This document shows positions 7,613-14,814 of a DNA stretch of 17,768 bases, piece by piece. Numbering within the stretch: the stretch's first letter is position 1; every line of letters begins with the position of its first letter. Source of the stretch: Dechloromonas sp. GTDB taxonomy: Bacteria; Pseudomonadota; Gammaproteobacteria; Burkholderiales; Rhodocyclaceae. Under the pieces are notes generated by a model. The model searched no databases, was not told where the DNA came from, and saw only the letters and a list, made by a program, of their open reading frames with translations. Location: NCBI GenBank assembly GCA_017302355.1, contig JAFLDQ010000063.1, forward strand, positions 1 through 17,768, read 5' to 3'. Both the position numbers and the translations under genes were made by a program.

Positions 7613-8205
7613 CCGACAAAGCGGACGGCGTTGCCGTAGTAGGCGTGCTCGGTTTCGGGCAGGCGGACGCTGCGCCCGTTCTTGACCAGTTCGGCCTGAT
7701 AGCGGTAACGCGACGAGTGGAAGAAGCCGGTGAAGAAGTGCTGTGAATAGGCATCTCCGCCGGCACTGAAACGATAACCATCGGGTGCGAGGCTCGATGA
7801 ATCGACTTTCAGCGTCGCCAGATCGGGCGCCTTGATCGGCGTTACCGTCAGCGGCCTTTCGGCATCCGCCGGGCGCCCGCTATTGGGCAGGAGGCCAGCA
7901 GGCAGCATGAGCGGGATTTCCTTCACCGCCCCCGTCTTCGGATTGAAGCGCCACAGCCGCGGATACTGATACGCCTGCGTACTGCCGTAATAATTGACCT
8001 CTACCCGGTCACCAACGACGGCGATCTGGATGCCATTCGCCGGGTTGCTGTGGTGGTTGTAGTTGGTGGCATAAAGCACCTCGTGCTCCGGCGGCGCCAC
8101 CACCAGCGCCGGAATGCCGGAGATCGCCAGGAACAGCAGTACCAGCGCCAAGGGCAGGCCAAGGCCGAAAGCGATGGTCGGATTGCTGCGAATGAAATTC
8201 TTCAT
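7594..8205 (-). CDS. Membrane-anchored protein of unknown function, partner of the DUF2157-like protein
   Basis: 203 residues from ATG 8205, chosen because AAGGAG (8219-8214) lies eight bases upstream. Residues 1-10 are basic/polar (MKNFIRSN) and residues about 11-35 form one membrane anchor (FGLGLPLALVLLFLAISGIPALVV), so the remainder is probably periplasmic. That part is rich in Tyr, Asn and short beta-type stretches (VLYATNYNHHSNPANGIQIA, RVEVNYYGSTQAYQYPRLW, GYRFSAGGDAYSQHFFTGFF). Partners of DUF2157 proteins in other bacteria often carry a GDYxxLxY motif; I looked for it and do not see it here. The frame is open upstream to 8643, but that extension is a transposase remnant rather than part of the gene. 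I do not recognise the family. Confidence 0.7.
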   Translation of the reverse strand: MKNFIRSNPTIAFGLGLPLALVLLFLAISGIPALVVAPPEHEVLYATNYNHHSNPANGIQIAVVGDRVEVNYYGSTQAYQYPRLWRFNPKTGAVKEIPLMLPAGLLPNSGRPADAERPLTVTPIKAPDLATLKVDSSSLAPDGYRFSAGGDAYSQHFFTGFFHSSRYRYQAELVKNGRSVRLPETEHAYYGNAVRFVGWVVSP

Positions 8206-8322
8206 GCTGCACACTCCTTCTGCCTGCCAGCTTGCGTAAGCGGAACGCCCGCTGTGTGCAGATTCCGCGCAAACTCCGCGCAAAATCCGATTGCATGGTA
8301 CGCCCAAAATCAGGCTGCCGGG

Positions 8323-8463
8323 ACGGAAAAAGCCGTGGGCGACAATGCCGCGGCCGAGGTAGCGGCGGAATTCGCGTTCGGTGAGCGCAGGGGCCGACCG
8401 GCCCTGCCCGTCATCGTGCAGCGCCCGCCAGGTGGCGAGGTGCGTCTGCACGAACGGTCGAGG
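8323..8463 (-). pseudogene. Remnant of an IS91-like transposase, N-terminal zinc-binding region
   Basis: The minus strand encodes, among others, FVQTHLATWRALHDDGQG and LTEREFRRYLGRGIVAHGFF. This resembles the opening of IS91-family transposases, which typically read (H)LxTF ... P.xVEREFRxYLxCGILAHGFxRxRC. The Cys expected in 'LxCGI' is Gly-Arg here, and the zinc-binding Cys pairs and the catalytic domain are absent. It is fused in frame to the gene downstream only by chance. The identification rests on motif memory over about 47 residues. Confidence 0.55.
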
Positions 8464-8606
8464 AGCGCCCGCTCGGGGCGCCGGCGGCGATAGACGGCCG
8501 GCCCCGGGCAAGGCGTCCCGGTGGGTGTGGGCTCGGGCGTCCGGACCGGGAGATCGGGACAGATAACCGCACATGCACACAGCTATCGAGGCAAGCCAGC
8601 ATGAAA

Positions 8607-8630
8607 AACGGCGCCTCGCAGGGCGCCGTT
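8607..8630 (-). terminator. Intrinsic terminator of acnB
   Basis: A perfect 9-bp stem (AACGGCGCC / GGCGCCGTT) with a 6-base loop is followed on the minus strand by TTTCATGC. It lies 26 bp past the acnB stop codon. Confidence 0.8.
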
Positions 8631-8656
8631 CGCTCTCGGGCACTCCCCGAAAAACC

Positions 8657-11266
8657 TTACATCTCGACCGTCGCAGCCACTTCGACGAACTCCGGGATCT
8701 GGTCGAAGTTCATGTAGCGATAGACTTCGGCGGCCTTGGCGTTCACCGCCTGCACCTGTTCCTGGTACTCGGCGACGGTCGGCAGGCGACCGATCAGCGC
8801 GGCGACGGCGGATAGTTCGGCGGAGGCCAGGTAGACGCGGGTGTCGATGCCCAGACGGTTGGGGAAGTTGCGCGTCGAGGTGGACACGGCGGTCGAGCCC
8901 TTGCGGATCTGCGCCTGGTTGCCCATGCACAGCGAGCAGCCCGGCATTTCCATGCGGGCGCCGGCCTTGCCGAGAACGCTGTAGTAGCCTTCCTCGGTCA
9001 GGATCAGCGCGTCCATCTTGGTCGGCGGGGCGATCCACAGCCGCGTCGGGATGTCGGACTTGCCGTCCAGCACCTTGCCGGCGGCGCGGAAGTGGCCGAT
9101 GTTGGTCATGCACGAACCGATGAAGACTTCGTCGATCTTGTCGCCCTGGACTTCGGACAGCACCTTGACGTCGTCCGGATCGTTCGGGCAGGCGAGGATC
9201 GGCTCGGTGACTTCGGCCAGGTCGATCTCGATGACCGCGGCGTAGTCGGCGCCGGCGTCGCCCTCGAGCAGCGTGCCGTTGGCGATCCAGTCTTCCATCG
9301 ACTTGATGCGGCGCTTCAGCGTGCGGGCGTCCTGGTAGCCTTCGGCGATCATCCACTTCATCAGGGTGATGTTGGAGCGCATGTACTCGACGATCGGTTC
9401 CTTGTTCAGGGCGACCGTACAGGCGGCGGCGGAACGCTCGGCGGCGGCGTCGGAGAGCTCGAACGCCTGTTCGACCTTGAGATCGGGCAGACCTTCGATT
9501 TCCAGGATGCGACCGGAGAAGATGTTCTTCTTGCCCTTCTTCTCGACGGTCAGCAGGCCGGCCTTGATTGCGTACAGCGGAATGGCGTTGACCAGGTCGC
9601 GCAGGGTGATGCCGCGCTTGCCGGCCTCTTCCAGCGAACCCTTGAAGCGGACCAGCACCGATTCCGGCATGTCGAGCGGCATGACGCCGGTGGCGGCGGC
9701 AAAGGCGACCAGACCGGAGCCGGCCGGGAAGGAGATGCCGATCGGGAAGCGGGTGTGCGAGTCGCCGCCGGTTCCGACGGTATCCGGCAGCAGCAGGCGG
9801 TTCAGCCAGGAGTGGATGACGCCGTCGCCCGGGCGCAGGGAGACGCCGCCACGGGTGCTGATGAAGGTCGGCAACTCGCGGTGCATCCTGACGTCGACCA
9901 GCTTGGGATAGGCGGCGGTGTGGCAGAAGGACTGCATCACCAGATCGGCGGAGAAGCCGAGGCAGGCAAGGTCCTTGAGCTCGTCGCGGGTCATCGGGCC
10001 GGTGGTGTCCTGCGAGCCGACGGTGGTCATCTTCGGTTCGCAGTAGGTGCCCGGCAGGATGCCCTTGCCTTCCGGCAGGCCGCAGGCGCGGCCGACCATC
10101 TTCTGGGCCAGCGAATAGCCCGTGCCCGGATCGTCCGGCTGCTGCGGCAGGCGGAACAGGGTCGAGGCCGGCAGGCCGAGGAATTCACGCGCCCGGGCGG
10201 TCAGGCCGCGGCCGATGATCAGCGGAATGCGGCCGCCCGCGCGGACTTCGTCGAGAATGACCAGGGTCTTCAGCTGCGATTCGGCGATCACGGCGCCGTT
10301 CTTGCTGGCGGTGACCTTGCCGGTCGCGCCGTCGACCATCAGGTCGATCTCGTCGCCCATGTCCATCTGGCCGGCGTCGATTTCGATCGGCAGGGCGCCG
10401 GCGTCTTCCATCGTGTTGAAGAAGATCGGGGCGATCTTGGAACCCAGGCAGACGCCGCCGAAACGCTTGTTCGGGACGAAGGGGATGTCTTCGCCGGTGA
10501 ACCACAGCACCGAGTTGGTGGCCGACTTGCGCGAGGAACCGGTGCCCACCACGTCGCCGACGTAGGCGATCAGGTTGCCCTTGGCGGCCAGCGCCTCGAT
10601 CTGCTTGATCGGGCCGCGCGAACCCGGCTCGTCGGCCTCGATCCCCGGACGCGGGTTCTTCAGCATCGCCAGCGCGTGCAGCGGGATGTCGGGACGCGAC
10701 CAGGCGTCCGGAGCGGGAGAGAGGTCGTCGGTATTGGTTTCGCCGGTGACCTTGAAGACGGTCAGCTTCTGCAAGGCCGGCACGTTCGGACGCGAGGTGA
10801 ACCATTCGCCCTCGGCCCAGGAGTTCATCACCGCGCTGGCGTTGACGTTGCCGCCCTTGGCCAGCTCGGCGACGTCGTGGAAGTAGTCGAAGACGAGAAG
10901 GGTCTTCTTCAGCCCGCTGGCGGCGGCGCTACCGCACACCGTGCACGCCAGCAGGTCGATCAGCGGCTTGACGTTGTAGCCGCCGAGCATGGTGCCGAGC
11001 AGTTCGGTGGCCATCTCCCGTGAGAGCAGCGCGCACGACTCCTCGCCCTTGGCGACCCTGGCCAGGAACTCGGCCTTGACCTTGGCCGCATCGTCAACCC
11101 CGGCCGGCACGCGGAAGCTGATCAGCTCGACCAGGAAAGATTCCTCACCGGCCGGAGGATCCTTGAGCAGGGCGACCAGCTCGATGGTCTGTTGCTTGGA
11201 CAGGGGCAGCGGGGGGATACCGAGGGCTGCACGCTCTGCAACGTGGGCGCGATAGGCTTCAAGCAC
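8657..11266 (-). CDS. acnB: Aconitate hydratase B (bifunctional aconitase / 2-methylisocitrate dehydratase)
   Basis: 869 residues (E. coli AcnB has 865). AcnB isomerises citrate to isocitrate in the TCA cycle and can also hydrate 2-methyl-cis-aconitate; it is cytosolic and needs a [4Fe-4S] cluster. I start it at GTG 11266, giving [20 protein letters not shown], the usual AcnB N-terminus, with AAGGAAG five bases upstream. The order is the AcnB-specific helical HEAT-like domain, the swivel domain ([20 protein letters not shown] onward) and the catalytic core. The expected cluster ligands are visible as Cys719 (GSCMTN), Cys777 and Cys780 ([10 protein letters not shown]). Other marks include [17 protein letters not shown] and [17 protein letters not shown]. 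It is monocistronic between its own promoter region and terminator. Its last 435 bp are duplicated at 5974-6378, so the present 3' end may not be the original one. Confidence 0.97.
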   Translation of the reverse strand: MLEAYRAHVAERAALGIPPLPLSKQQTIELVALLKDPPAGEESFLVELISFRVPAGVDDAAKVKAEFLARVAKGEESCALLSREMATELLGTMLGGYNVKPLIDLLACTVCGSAAASGLKKTLLVFDYFHDVAELAKGGNVNASAVMNSWAEGEWFTSRPNVPALQKLTVFKVTGETNTDDLSPAPDAWSRPDIPLHALAMLKNPRPGIEADEPGSRGPIKQIEALAAKGNLIAYVGDVVGTGSSRKSATNSVLWFTGEDIPFVPNKRFGGVCLGSKIAPIFFNTMEDAGALPIEIDAGQMDMGDEIDLMVDGATGKVTASKNGAVIAESQLKTLVILDEVRAGGRIPLIIGRGLTARAREFLGLPASTLFRLPQQPDDPGTGYSLAQKMVGRACGLPEGKGILPGTYCEPKMTTVGSQDTTGPMTRDELKDLACLGFSADLVMQSFCHTAAYPKLVDVRMHRELPTFISTRGGVSLRPGDGVIHSWLNRLLLPDTVGTGGDSHTRFPIGISFPAGSGLVAFAAATGVMPLDMPESVLVRFKGSLEEAGKRGITLRDLVNAIPLYAIKAGLLTVEKKGKKNIFSGRILEIEGLPDLKVEQAFELSDAAAERSAAACTVALNKEPIVEYMRSNITLMKWMIAEGYQDARTLKRRIKSMEDWIANGTLLEGDAGADYAAVIEIDLAEVTEPILACPNDPDDVKVLSEVQGDKIDEVFIGSCMTNIGHFRAAGKVLDGKSDIPTRLWIAPPTKMDALILTEEGYYSVLGKAGARMEMPGCSLCMGNQAQIRKGSTAVSTSTRNFPNRLGIDTRVYLASAELSAVAALIGRLPTVAEYQEQVQAVNAKAAEVYRYMNFDQIPEFVEVAATVEM

Positions 11267-11271
11267 GGCGA

Positions 11272-11278
11272 CTTCCTT
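11272..11278 (-). promoter_or_regulatory. Ribosome binding site fixing the GTG start of acnB
   Basis: The minus strand reads AAGGAAG, then TCGCC, then GTG at 11266, which gives the standard AcnB N-terminus. Confidence 0.7.
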
Positions 11279-11307
11279 TCGTAAAGGGTTGCACTGGGGA
11301 AAGACAT

Positions 11308-11313
11308 ATTTTA
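11308..11313 (-). promoter_or_regulatory. Candidate -10 element of acnB
   Basis: TAAAAT lies on the minus strand about 42 bp before the GTG start, in the 246-bp gap (11267-11512) between acnB and the ykgJ-type gene. No good -35 hexamer stands 17 bp further upstream, so the call is weak. The rest of this gap shows nothing I can name. Confidence 0.3.
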
Positions 11314-11512
11314 CGACATTCGCAGCGACCGCATGGTTCAGCTTGCTTCCTCCCGGAACCGGCTCAAGCGTCTCCCGCACCCTGCTTCAACGATCCCGCC
11401 CGACCGCTGGCGCGGCGACGCCGGGTGAGCACCGCCGAGTGGATTTGCCCAACTTTTGGGCGTCGACCGTGGCAGCCCCTGTTTCCGCCAGCCACCGCCG
11501 TTTGTCCGGAGC

Positions 11513-11869
11513 TTATCCACAGACTTGCCCGACCGAAACGGGGATAAGCCCCATCGTCAGCGGTGGCAGTCCGTGGCGGCGGCGGGCGCGAGCGCAGGCG
11601 TCGTCGGTGGTGGCGAATTCGCGGCACGGCGACGGACGCCCGTCGTAAATCGTGCAGGCGACGGCCTTGCCAACCTCCCCGGCCAGCGCGACGCAGCGCG
11701 GTTCGGTCGCATCGCTGCCGCGCATGCGAACGGTGGCGAGCGTCACCGGCGCCGCCATCGGCAGCGGCACGCCCTGCCCCCAGGCGAAAGCCCCGCCGGC
11801 CAGCTCGGCGGGGTGAAAATCGACGCGGAAGCTGGCGCAGCAGGCGCCGCAGGACTGGCAGACGTTCAT
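11513..11869 (-). CDS. YkgJ-type cysteine-cluster protein (putative metal-chelating)
   Basis: 118 residues from ATG 11869, whose ATGA overlaps the stop codon of the methyltransferase gene. It opens MNVCQSCGACC, and has nine cysteines in all (Cys4, 7, 10, 11, 59, 72, 82, 92, 117). The spaced CxxCxxCC start, the central TIYDGRPSPCREF and the late Cys fit the YkgJ / zinc- or iron-chelating family (formerly UPF0153). The biochemical role of that family is unsettled. It is the last gene of a translationally coupled set with dusC and the TrmB-like gene, which hints at a link to tRNA modification; that link is inference only. Confidence 0.8.
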   Translation of the reverse strand: MNVCQSCGACCASFRVDFHPAELAGGAFAWGQGVPLPMAAPVTLATVRMRGSDATEPRCVALAGEVGKAVACTIYDGRPSPCREFATTDDACARARRRHGLPPLTMGLIPVSVGQVCG

Positions 11870-12540
11870 CCGAAATTGACGCGGCAGCGCCACAGTTCAT
11901 GACCCGAAGCGAGGAATTTCTTCTCGAAGGCGGTGATCGGCTCGGCGGCCGCATACGGCTCGGCGGCCGCCGGCTGGCCGCTGAGCAAGGTCAGCGCCTG
12001 CGCCATCTCGTCGATGTAGATACGCCAGTTGCTGCGGCATTCGAGTTCGCCGCCGAGTTCGCGCCACACCGGAAACACCGCGTGGCCATGCCAGCGCCGG
12101 GCGAGGTGGCCGATCTTCGGCCACGGGTTGGGATAGAGGTTGTAGTGACATGCGAGGCGAATGCCGTTTTCCGCCAGCAGGCGCCAGAAATCGACCAGAT
12201 CGGCACGGATCAGCCGGGCATTTTCGGGCATCGGGAGCGGTCGACCGCGACGGATGCGGTCGACCGACTGATCGACGCCAAATACGAAATGATCGGGATG
12301 GGTCTCGGCAAGCCGCCGCGTGCTCCAGCCAACGCCGCAGCCGGCGTCGAGAATCAGCGGCGCGCCCGGCCGCCAGGCATCGCGGGCGGCCAGCGCGGCG
12401 TTGAAGGCGGCGCGGTTGTAGTCGAGGATCGGCTTGCGGTAGGGATGCGCCAGGTGGCGGCGCACCAGCGCCTCCAGATCGCGGTGCGGCCCTTCCTGGG
12501 CGCTGCTAATGAAACGCGAGTTTCCACAATTTCCGCTCAT
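11866..12540 (-). CDS. TrmB-like tRNA (guanine-N7)-methyltransferase family protein
   Basis: 224 residues from ATG 12540, which overlaps the dusC stop as ATGA. A class I SAM-binding site is plain: LDAGCGVGWST (residues 64-74) and VFGVDQS (86-92). The block YNLYPNPWPKIGHLARRW (133-150), followed by GGELECRSNWRIYIDEM, corresponds to the family signature PDPWPKxxHxxRR...GG...xTDxxxY of TrmB, which makes m7G46 in tRNA. The first Asp of that signature (PDPWP) is Asn here (YPNPWP) and the T-D pair is S-N. It may therefore be a divergent paralogue rather than the main TrmB. Its position between dusC and ykgJ in an overlapping operon supports a role in RNA modification. Confidence 0.75.
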   Translation of the reverse strand: MSGNCGNSRFISSAQEGPHRDLEALVRRHLAHPYRKPILDYNRAAFNAALAARDAWRPGAPLILDAGCGVGWSTRRLAETHPDHFVFGVDQSVDRIRRGRPLPMPENARLIRADLVDFWRLLAENGIRLACHYNLYPNPWPKIGHLARRWHGHAVFPVWRELGGELECRSNWRIYIDEMAQALTLLSGQPAAAEPYAAAEPITAFEKKFLASGHELWRCRVNFG

Positions 12541-13496
12541 GCGGCCAGCGGCAGTTCGCCGAGGATGCCTGCTGCGATCAGTGCGGCATCGATGTCGCGC
12601 GCAGCCTTGACCGGCCGCAAGCGCCGGTACAACTCCCCGGCTTCCGGGTAATTGCGGCGCAGCAGCGCCAGCCATTGCTTGAGGCGGCCGCCGGCGTGTT
12701 CCGGCACCACCTTCCGGCGCACGCCCCGCCAGTAGGCGGCGACGCCGGGCGCCACATCGTCCCAGCCGCCGGCCGCCTCGCCGCGCGCGCGCCGCGCCAG
12801 CAGCGGGTCGGCAACCGCCCCGCGCCCGAGCATGATGTCGGCGCAGCCGGTTTCCAGCTGGCAAGCGACGAAATCCTCGACCGTCCACACCTCGCCGTTG
12901 GCAATGACGGGAATGGCGACCGCCGCCCGTACCTTGGCGATCCACATCCAGCGCGCCGGCGGGCGGTAGCCGTCGAGTCTGGTCCGGCCGTGGACGATCA
13001 GTTCGTCGATGCCGCCGGCCGCCAGCGCCTGCGCGCAGTCGACGGCGAGGCCGGTATCGTCGATGCCGAGCCGCATCTTTGCCGTCAACGGGATGTCGAC
13101 CGGAACCACCGCGCGCACGGCGCCGGCGATCTGGTTGAGCAGTTCCGGCTCGCCGAGCAGCGCGGCGCCGCCGCGATGGCGATTGACCGTCGGCGCCGGG
13201 CAGCCGAAGTTGAGATCGATGCCGGCCGGATTCAGCGTCACCAGCCGGCGGGCGTTCTCGGCCATGAAATAGGGGTCGGAGCCGAGCAGTTGCACGCGCA
13301 TCGGCGTGCCGGCCGGGGTGCGGCCGCCACTGACCAGTTCCGGGCAGATCCGCTCGTAGATCCTGACCGGCAGCACGCTCCCCGAGACGCGGATGAATTC
13401 GCAGATTCCCCAGTCGTAGCCGCCCATCGCCGTCAGCACGCCGCGCAGCACATCGTCGGCGAGCCCTTCCATCGGGGCGAGGAGAATGCGGGGCAT
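12537..13496 (-). CDS. dusC: tRNA-dihydrouridine(16) synthase DusC
   Basis: 319 residues (E. coli DusC has 315) from ATG 13496, giving MPRILLAPMEGLADDVLR, the standard Dus N-terminus. It reduces uridine to dihydrouridine in the tRNA D-loop using FMN and NADPH. Visible marks: FMN-binding APMEG (7-11), catalytic Cys99 in NFGCPAPTVNRHRGGAAL, Lys140 (LTAKMRLG), His169 (IVHGRT), NGEVW (200-204) and MLGRGA (222-227). The C-terminal helical domain (from about 245) carries the RRNYPEA type tail of the DusC branch. The spacing and the RHRGG motif favour DusC over DusA or DusB. First gene of the dusC - trmB-like - ykgJ operon, divergent from the PIN gene over 48 bp. Confidence 0.9.
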   Translation of the reverse strand: MPRILLAPMEGLADDVLRGVLTAMGGYDWGICEFIRVSGSVLPVRIYERICPELVSGGRTPAGTPMRVQLLGSDPYFMAENARRLVTLNPAGIDLNFGCPAPTVNRHRGGAALLGEPELLNQIAGAVRAVVPVDIPLTAKMRLGIDDTGLAVDCAQALAAGGIDELIVHGRTRLDGYRPPARWMWIAKVRAAVAIPVIANGEVWTVEDFVACQLETGCADIMLGRGAVADPLLARRARGEAAGGWDDVAPGVAAYWRGVRRKVVPEHAGGRLKQWLALLRRNYPEAGELYRRLRPVKAARDIDAALIAAGILGELPLAA

Positions 13497-13529
13497 GACA
13501 ATTCCGGGGCGGGCGCTGAACAGCCGCAC

Positions 13530-13537
13530 ATTATAAT
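13530..13537. promoter_or_regulatory. Palindromic -10 element between dusC and the PIN gene
   Basis: ATTATAAT equals its own reverse complement, so the perfect TATAAT box is present on the plus strand (13532-13537) and on the minus strand (13535-13530). It sits in the 48-bp gap between divergent genes. On the plus strand the expected transcription start falls at or next to the A of the PIN start codon (13545); on the minus strand it gives a dusC leader of about 25-30 bases. No clear -35 box is seen in either direction. Confidence 0.5.
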
Positions 13538-13544
13538 CCGCCGC

Positions 13545-13964
13545 ATGTTGCGCCTCGTCCTCGACACCAATGTCGTCCTCGACCTCTTCCATTGGGCCAA
13601 CAGCGACGCCGTGCCGATCATGGCCGCGCTCGAAGGCGGGCAGGCCGAATGCCTGGCCGATACGGGAACGCTGGACGAACTGCAGCGGGTGCTGACCTAC
13701 CCGCAGCTCGGATTGACGCCGGAAATGGCGGTCGACCGCTACCGCCGCTACACCGGCCTCGTCCGCAGGGTTCCCGACGGCGCGCCGCCGCCGCTGCCGC
13801 GCTGCAAGGACCGCGACGACCAGAAGTTTCTCGAGCTCGCCGCCCGTTGCGGGGCCAACTTCCTGGTCACCAAGGACAAGGCGCTGCTCGGGTTGCGCGG
13901 CCGGACGGCGCTCGGCTTCCGGATACTGAACCCGGCCGACGCATCAGCCCTGATTCAATCCTGA
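13545..13964 (+). CDS. PIN-domain protein (putative toxin-type ribonuclease)
   Basis: 139 residues starting [15 protein letters not shown]. The acidic residues of a PIN nuclease site are in place: Asp7 (LDTN), Glu45 (TLDELQRVL), Asp89/Asp91/Asp92 ([13 protein letters not shown]) and Asp111 (LVTKDKALL). This order and the KDRDDxKFLxLA block fit the 'PIN family putative toxin component' group, which act as Mg2+-dependent RNases. No antitoxin gene is adjacent: dusC is divergent and yaaA converges, their stops overlapping by 10 bp. It may be an orphan or a housekeeping PIN protein. There is almost no room for a leader or a Shine-Dalgarno site, so translation may be leaderless. Confidence 0.85.
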   Translation: MLRLVLDTNVVLDLFHWANSDAVPIMAALEGGQAECLADTGTLDELQRVLTYPQLGLTPEMAVDRYRRYTGLVRRVPDGAPPPLPRCKDRDDQKFLELAARCGANFLVTKDKALLGLRGRTALGFRILNPADASALIQS

Positions 13965-14728
13965 CGCCGCCGGAACACCCACGTCCGCTCGTCCGAAACC
14001 TCCGGCGCGAAAGCGTAGCCGTCGTAGTCGAAGCCCTTCAGCCCTTCCGGCTCGTCCAGCCGGTTCACCACCGCGTAGCGCGTCATCCGCCCGCGCGCGC
14101 GCTTGGCGAAGAAGGCGATGACCCGGTAGCGGCCGGACTTCCAGTCCTCGAACACGGGCTGGATCACCTGGCCCTGGATCTTTCTGCCGACGGCGGCCTT
14201 GAAATACTCCTCGGAAGCGAGGTTGACCCCAACCGGCCGCGGCATCCCGGCCAGTTCGCCATTGATCGCGTCGAGCAGCGTTTCGCCCCAGAAGGCATAG
14301 AGATCCTTGCCCGCCGCGTTGACGAAACGGGCGCCCATTTCGAGGCGGTAGGGCTGCATCAGGTCGAGCGGCCTGAGGATGCCGTAAAGGCCGGAGAGGA
14401 TGCGCACGTGCCGCTGGGCGAAATCGAGGCCGGCCGCCGACAGGGTCTTCGCCGCCAGGCCGTCATAGACATCGCCGTCGAACGCCAGCACCGCCTGTTT
14501 GGCGTTTTCCGGGGTGAACGGCAGGCTCCAGTCGGCGAAGCGGTGGAAATTGAGCAGCGCCAGCGGGTCGGAAATGCCCATCAGGGCGGCGATCTCGGCC
14601 GGCGACAGCTTGCGCAACTGCCGGATCAGGGTCTCCGATTGCTTCAGGAAAGCCGGCAGGGTATGGGTGGCCACCTGCGCTGGCGTCCTGTAGTCGAGCG
14701 ACTTGGCGGGCGAGAGAAAGATCAGCAT
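13955..14728 (-). CDS. yaaA: Peroxide stress protein YaaA
   Basis: 257 residues (E. coli YaaA has 258). It opens [13 protein letters not shown], the hallmark of the YaaA/DUF328 family, and keeps [62 protein letters not shown] and [15 protein letters not shown]. YaaA is cytosolic and limits free iron and oxidative DNA damage during peroxide stress; in E. coli it belongs to the OxyR regulon. The start ATG 14728 has AAGGAAG five to six bases upstream. Its 3' end overlaps the PIN gene tail-to-tail by 10 bp with no terminator hairpin between them. Confidence 0.95.
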   Translation of the reverse strand: MLIFLSPAKSLDYRTPAQVATHTLPAFLKQSETLIRQLRKLSPAEIAALMGISDPLALLNFHRFADWSLPFTPENAKQAVLAFDGDVYDGLAAKTLSAAGLDFAQRHVRILSGLYGILRPLDLMQPYRLEMGARFVNAAGKDLYAFWGETLLDAINGELAGMPRPVGVNLASEEYFKAAVGRKIQGQVIQPVFEDWKSGRYRVIAFFAKRARGRMTRYAVVNRLDEPEGLKGFDYDGYAFAPEVSDERTWVFRRRQD

Positions 14729-14767
14729 GGGGTTCTTCCTTGAATATTCTGGAATGCGCTCCGCCGG

Positions 14768-14787
14768 ATTTTACCGGCTGTTAAAAT
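14768..14787. promoter_or_regulatory. Candidate divergent promoter elements between yaaA and the DUF2863 gene
   Basis: The 86-bp divergent gap holds TAAAAT on the minus strand (14773-14768, towards yaaA) and TAAAAT on the plus strand (14782-14787, towards the DUF2863 gene). Both could be -10 boxes. Matching -35 boxes are not convincing and I see no clear OxyR site. Confidence 0.3.
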
Positions 14788-14814
14788 TCGCTCATTGCTT
14801 TTTCAGGAACATCG

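Larger units (their letters stand above)
8206..8656. other. Intergenic stretch holding a transposase scrap and the acnB terminator
   Basis: This 451-bp gap contains the ribosome binding site of the 203-residue protein, an IS91-like coding remnant (8323-8463) and the acnB terminator (8607-8630). The remaining bases show no coding pattern I can support, and I see no clear promoter for the membrane-protein pair. Confidence 0.6.

Noticed and set aside
8206..8643. 146-residue N-terminal extension of the small anchored protein
   Set aside because: It contains a transposase-like remnant, while a strong AAGGAG and ATG at 8205 give a natural membrane-anchor N-terminus.
9092..11023. Long plus-strand open frame opposite acnB (about 643 codons)
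   Set aside because: It is the mirror of the strongly conserved acnB coding strand, with a low-complexity Gly/Asp/Val/Arg-rich product.
11267..11380. Upstream ATG start for acnB (907 residues)
   Set aside because: The extra 38 residues cover the candidate promoter and ribosome binding site. GTG 11266 gives the standard AcnB N-terminus and length.
12675..13544. Plus-strand open frame extending the PIN gene far upstream
   Set aside because: The upstream part is antisense to dusC. PIN homology starts exactly at ATG 13545, next to a perfect -10 box.
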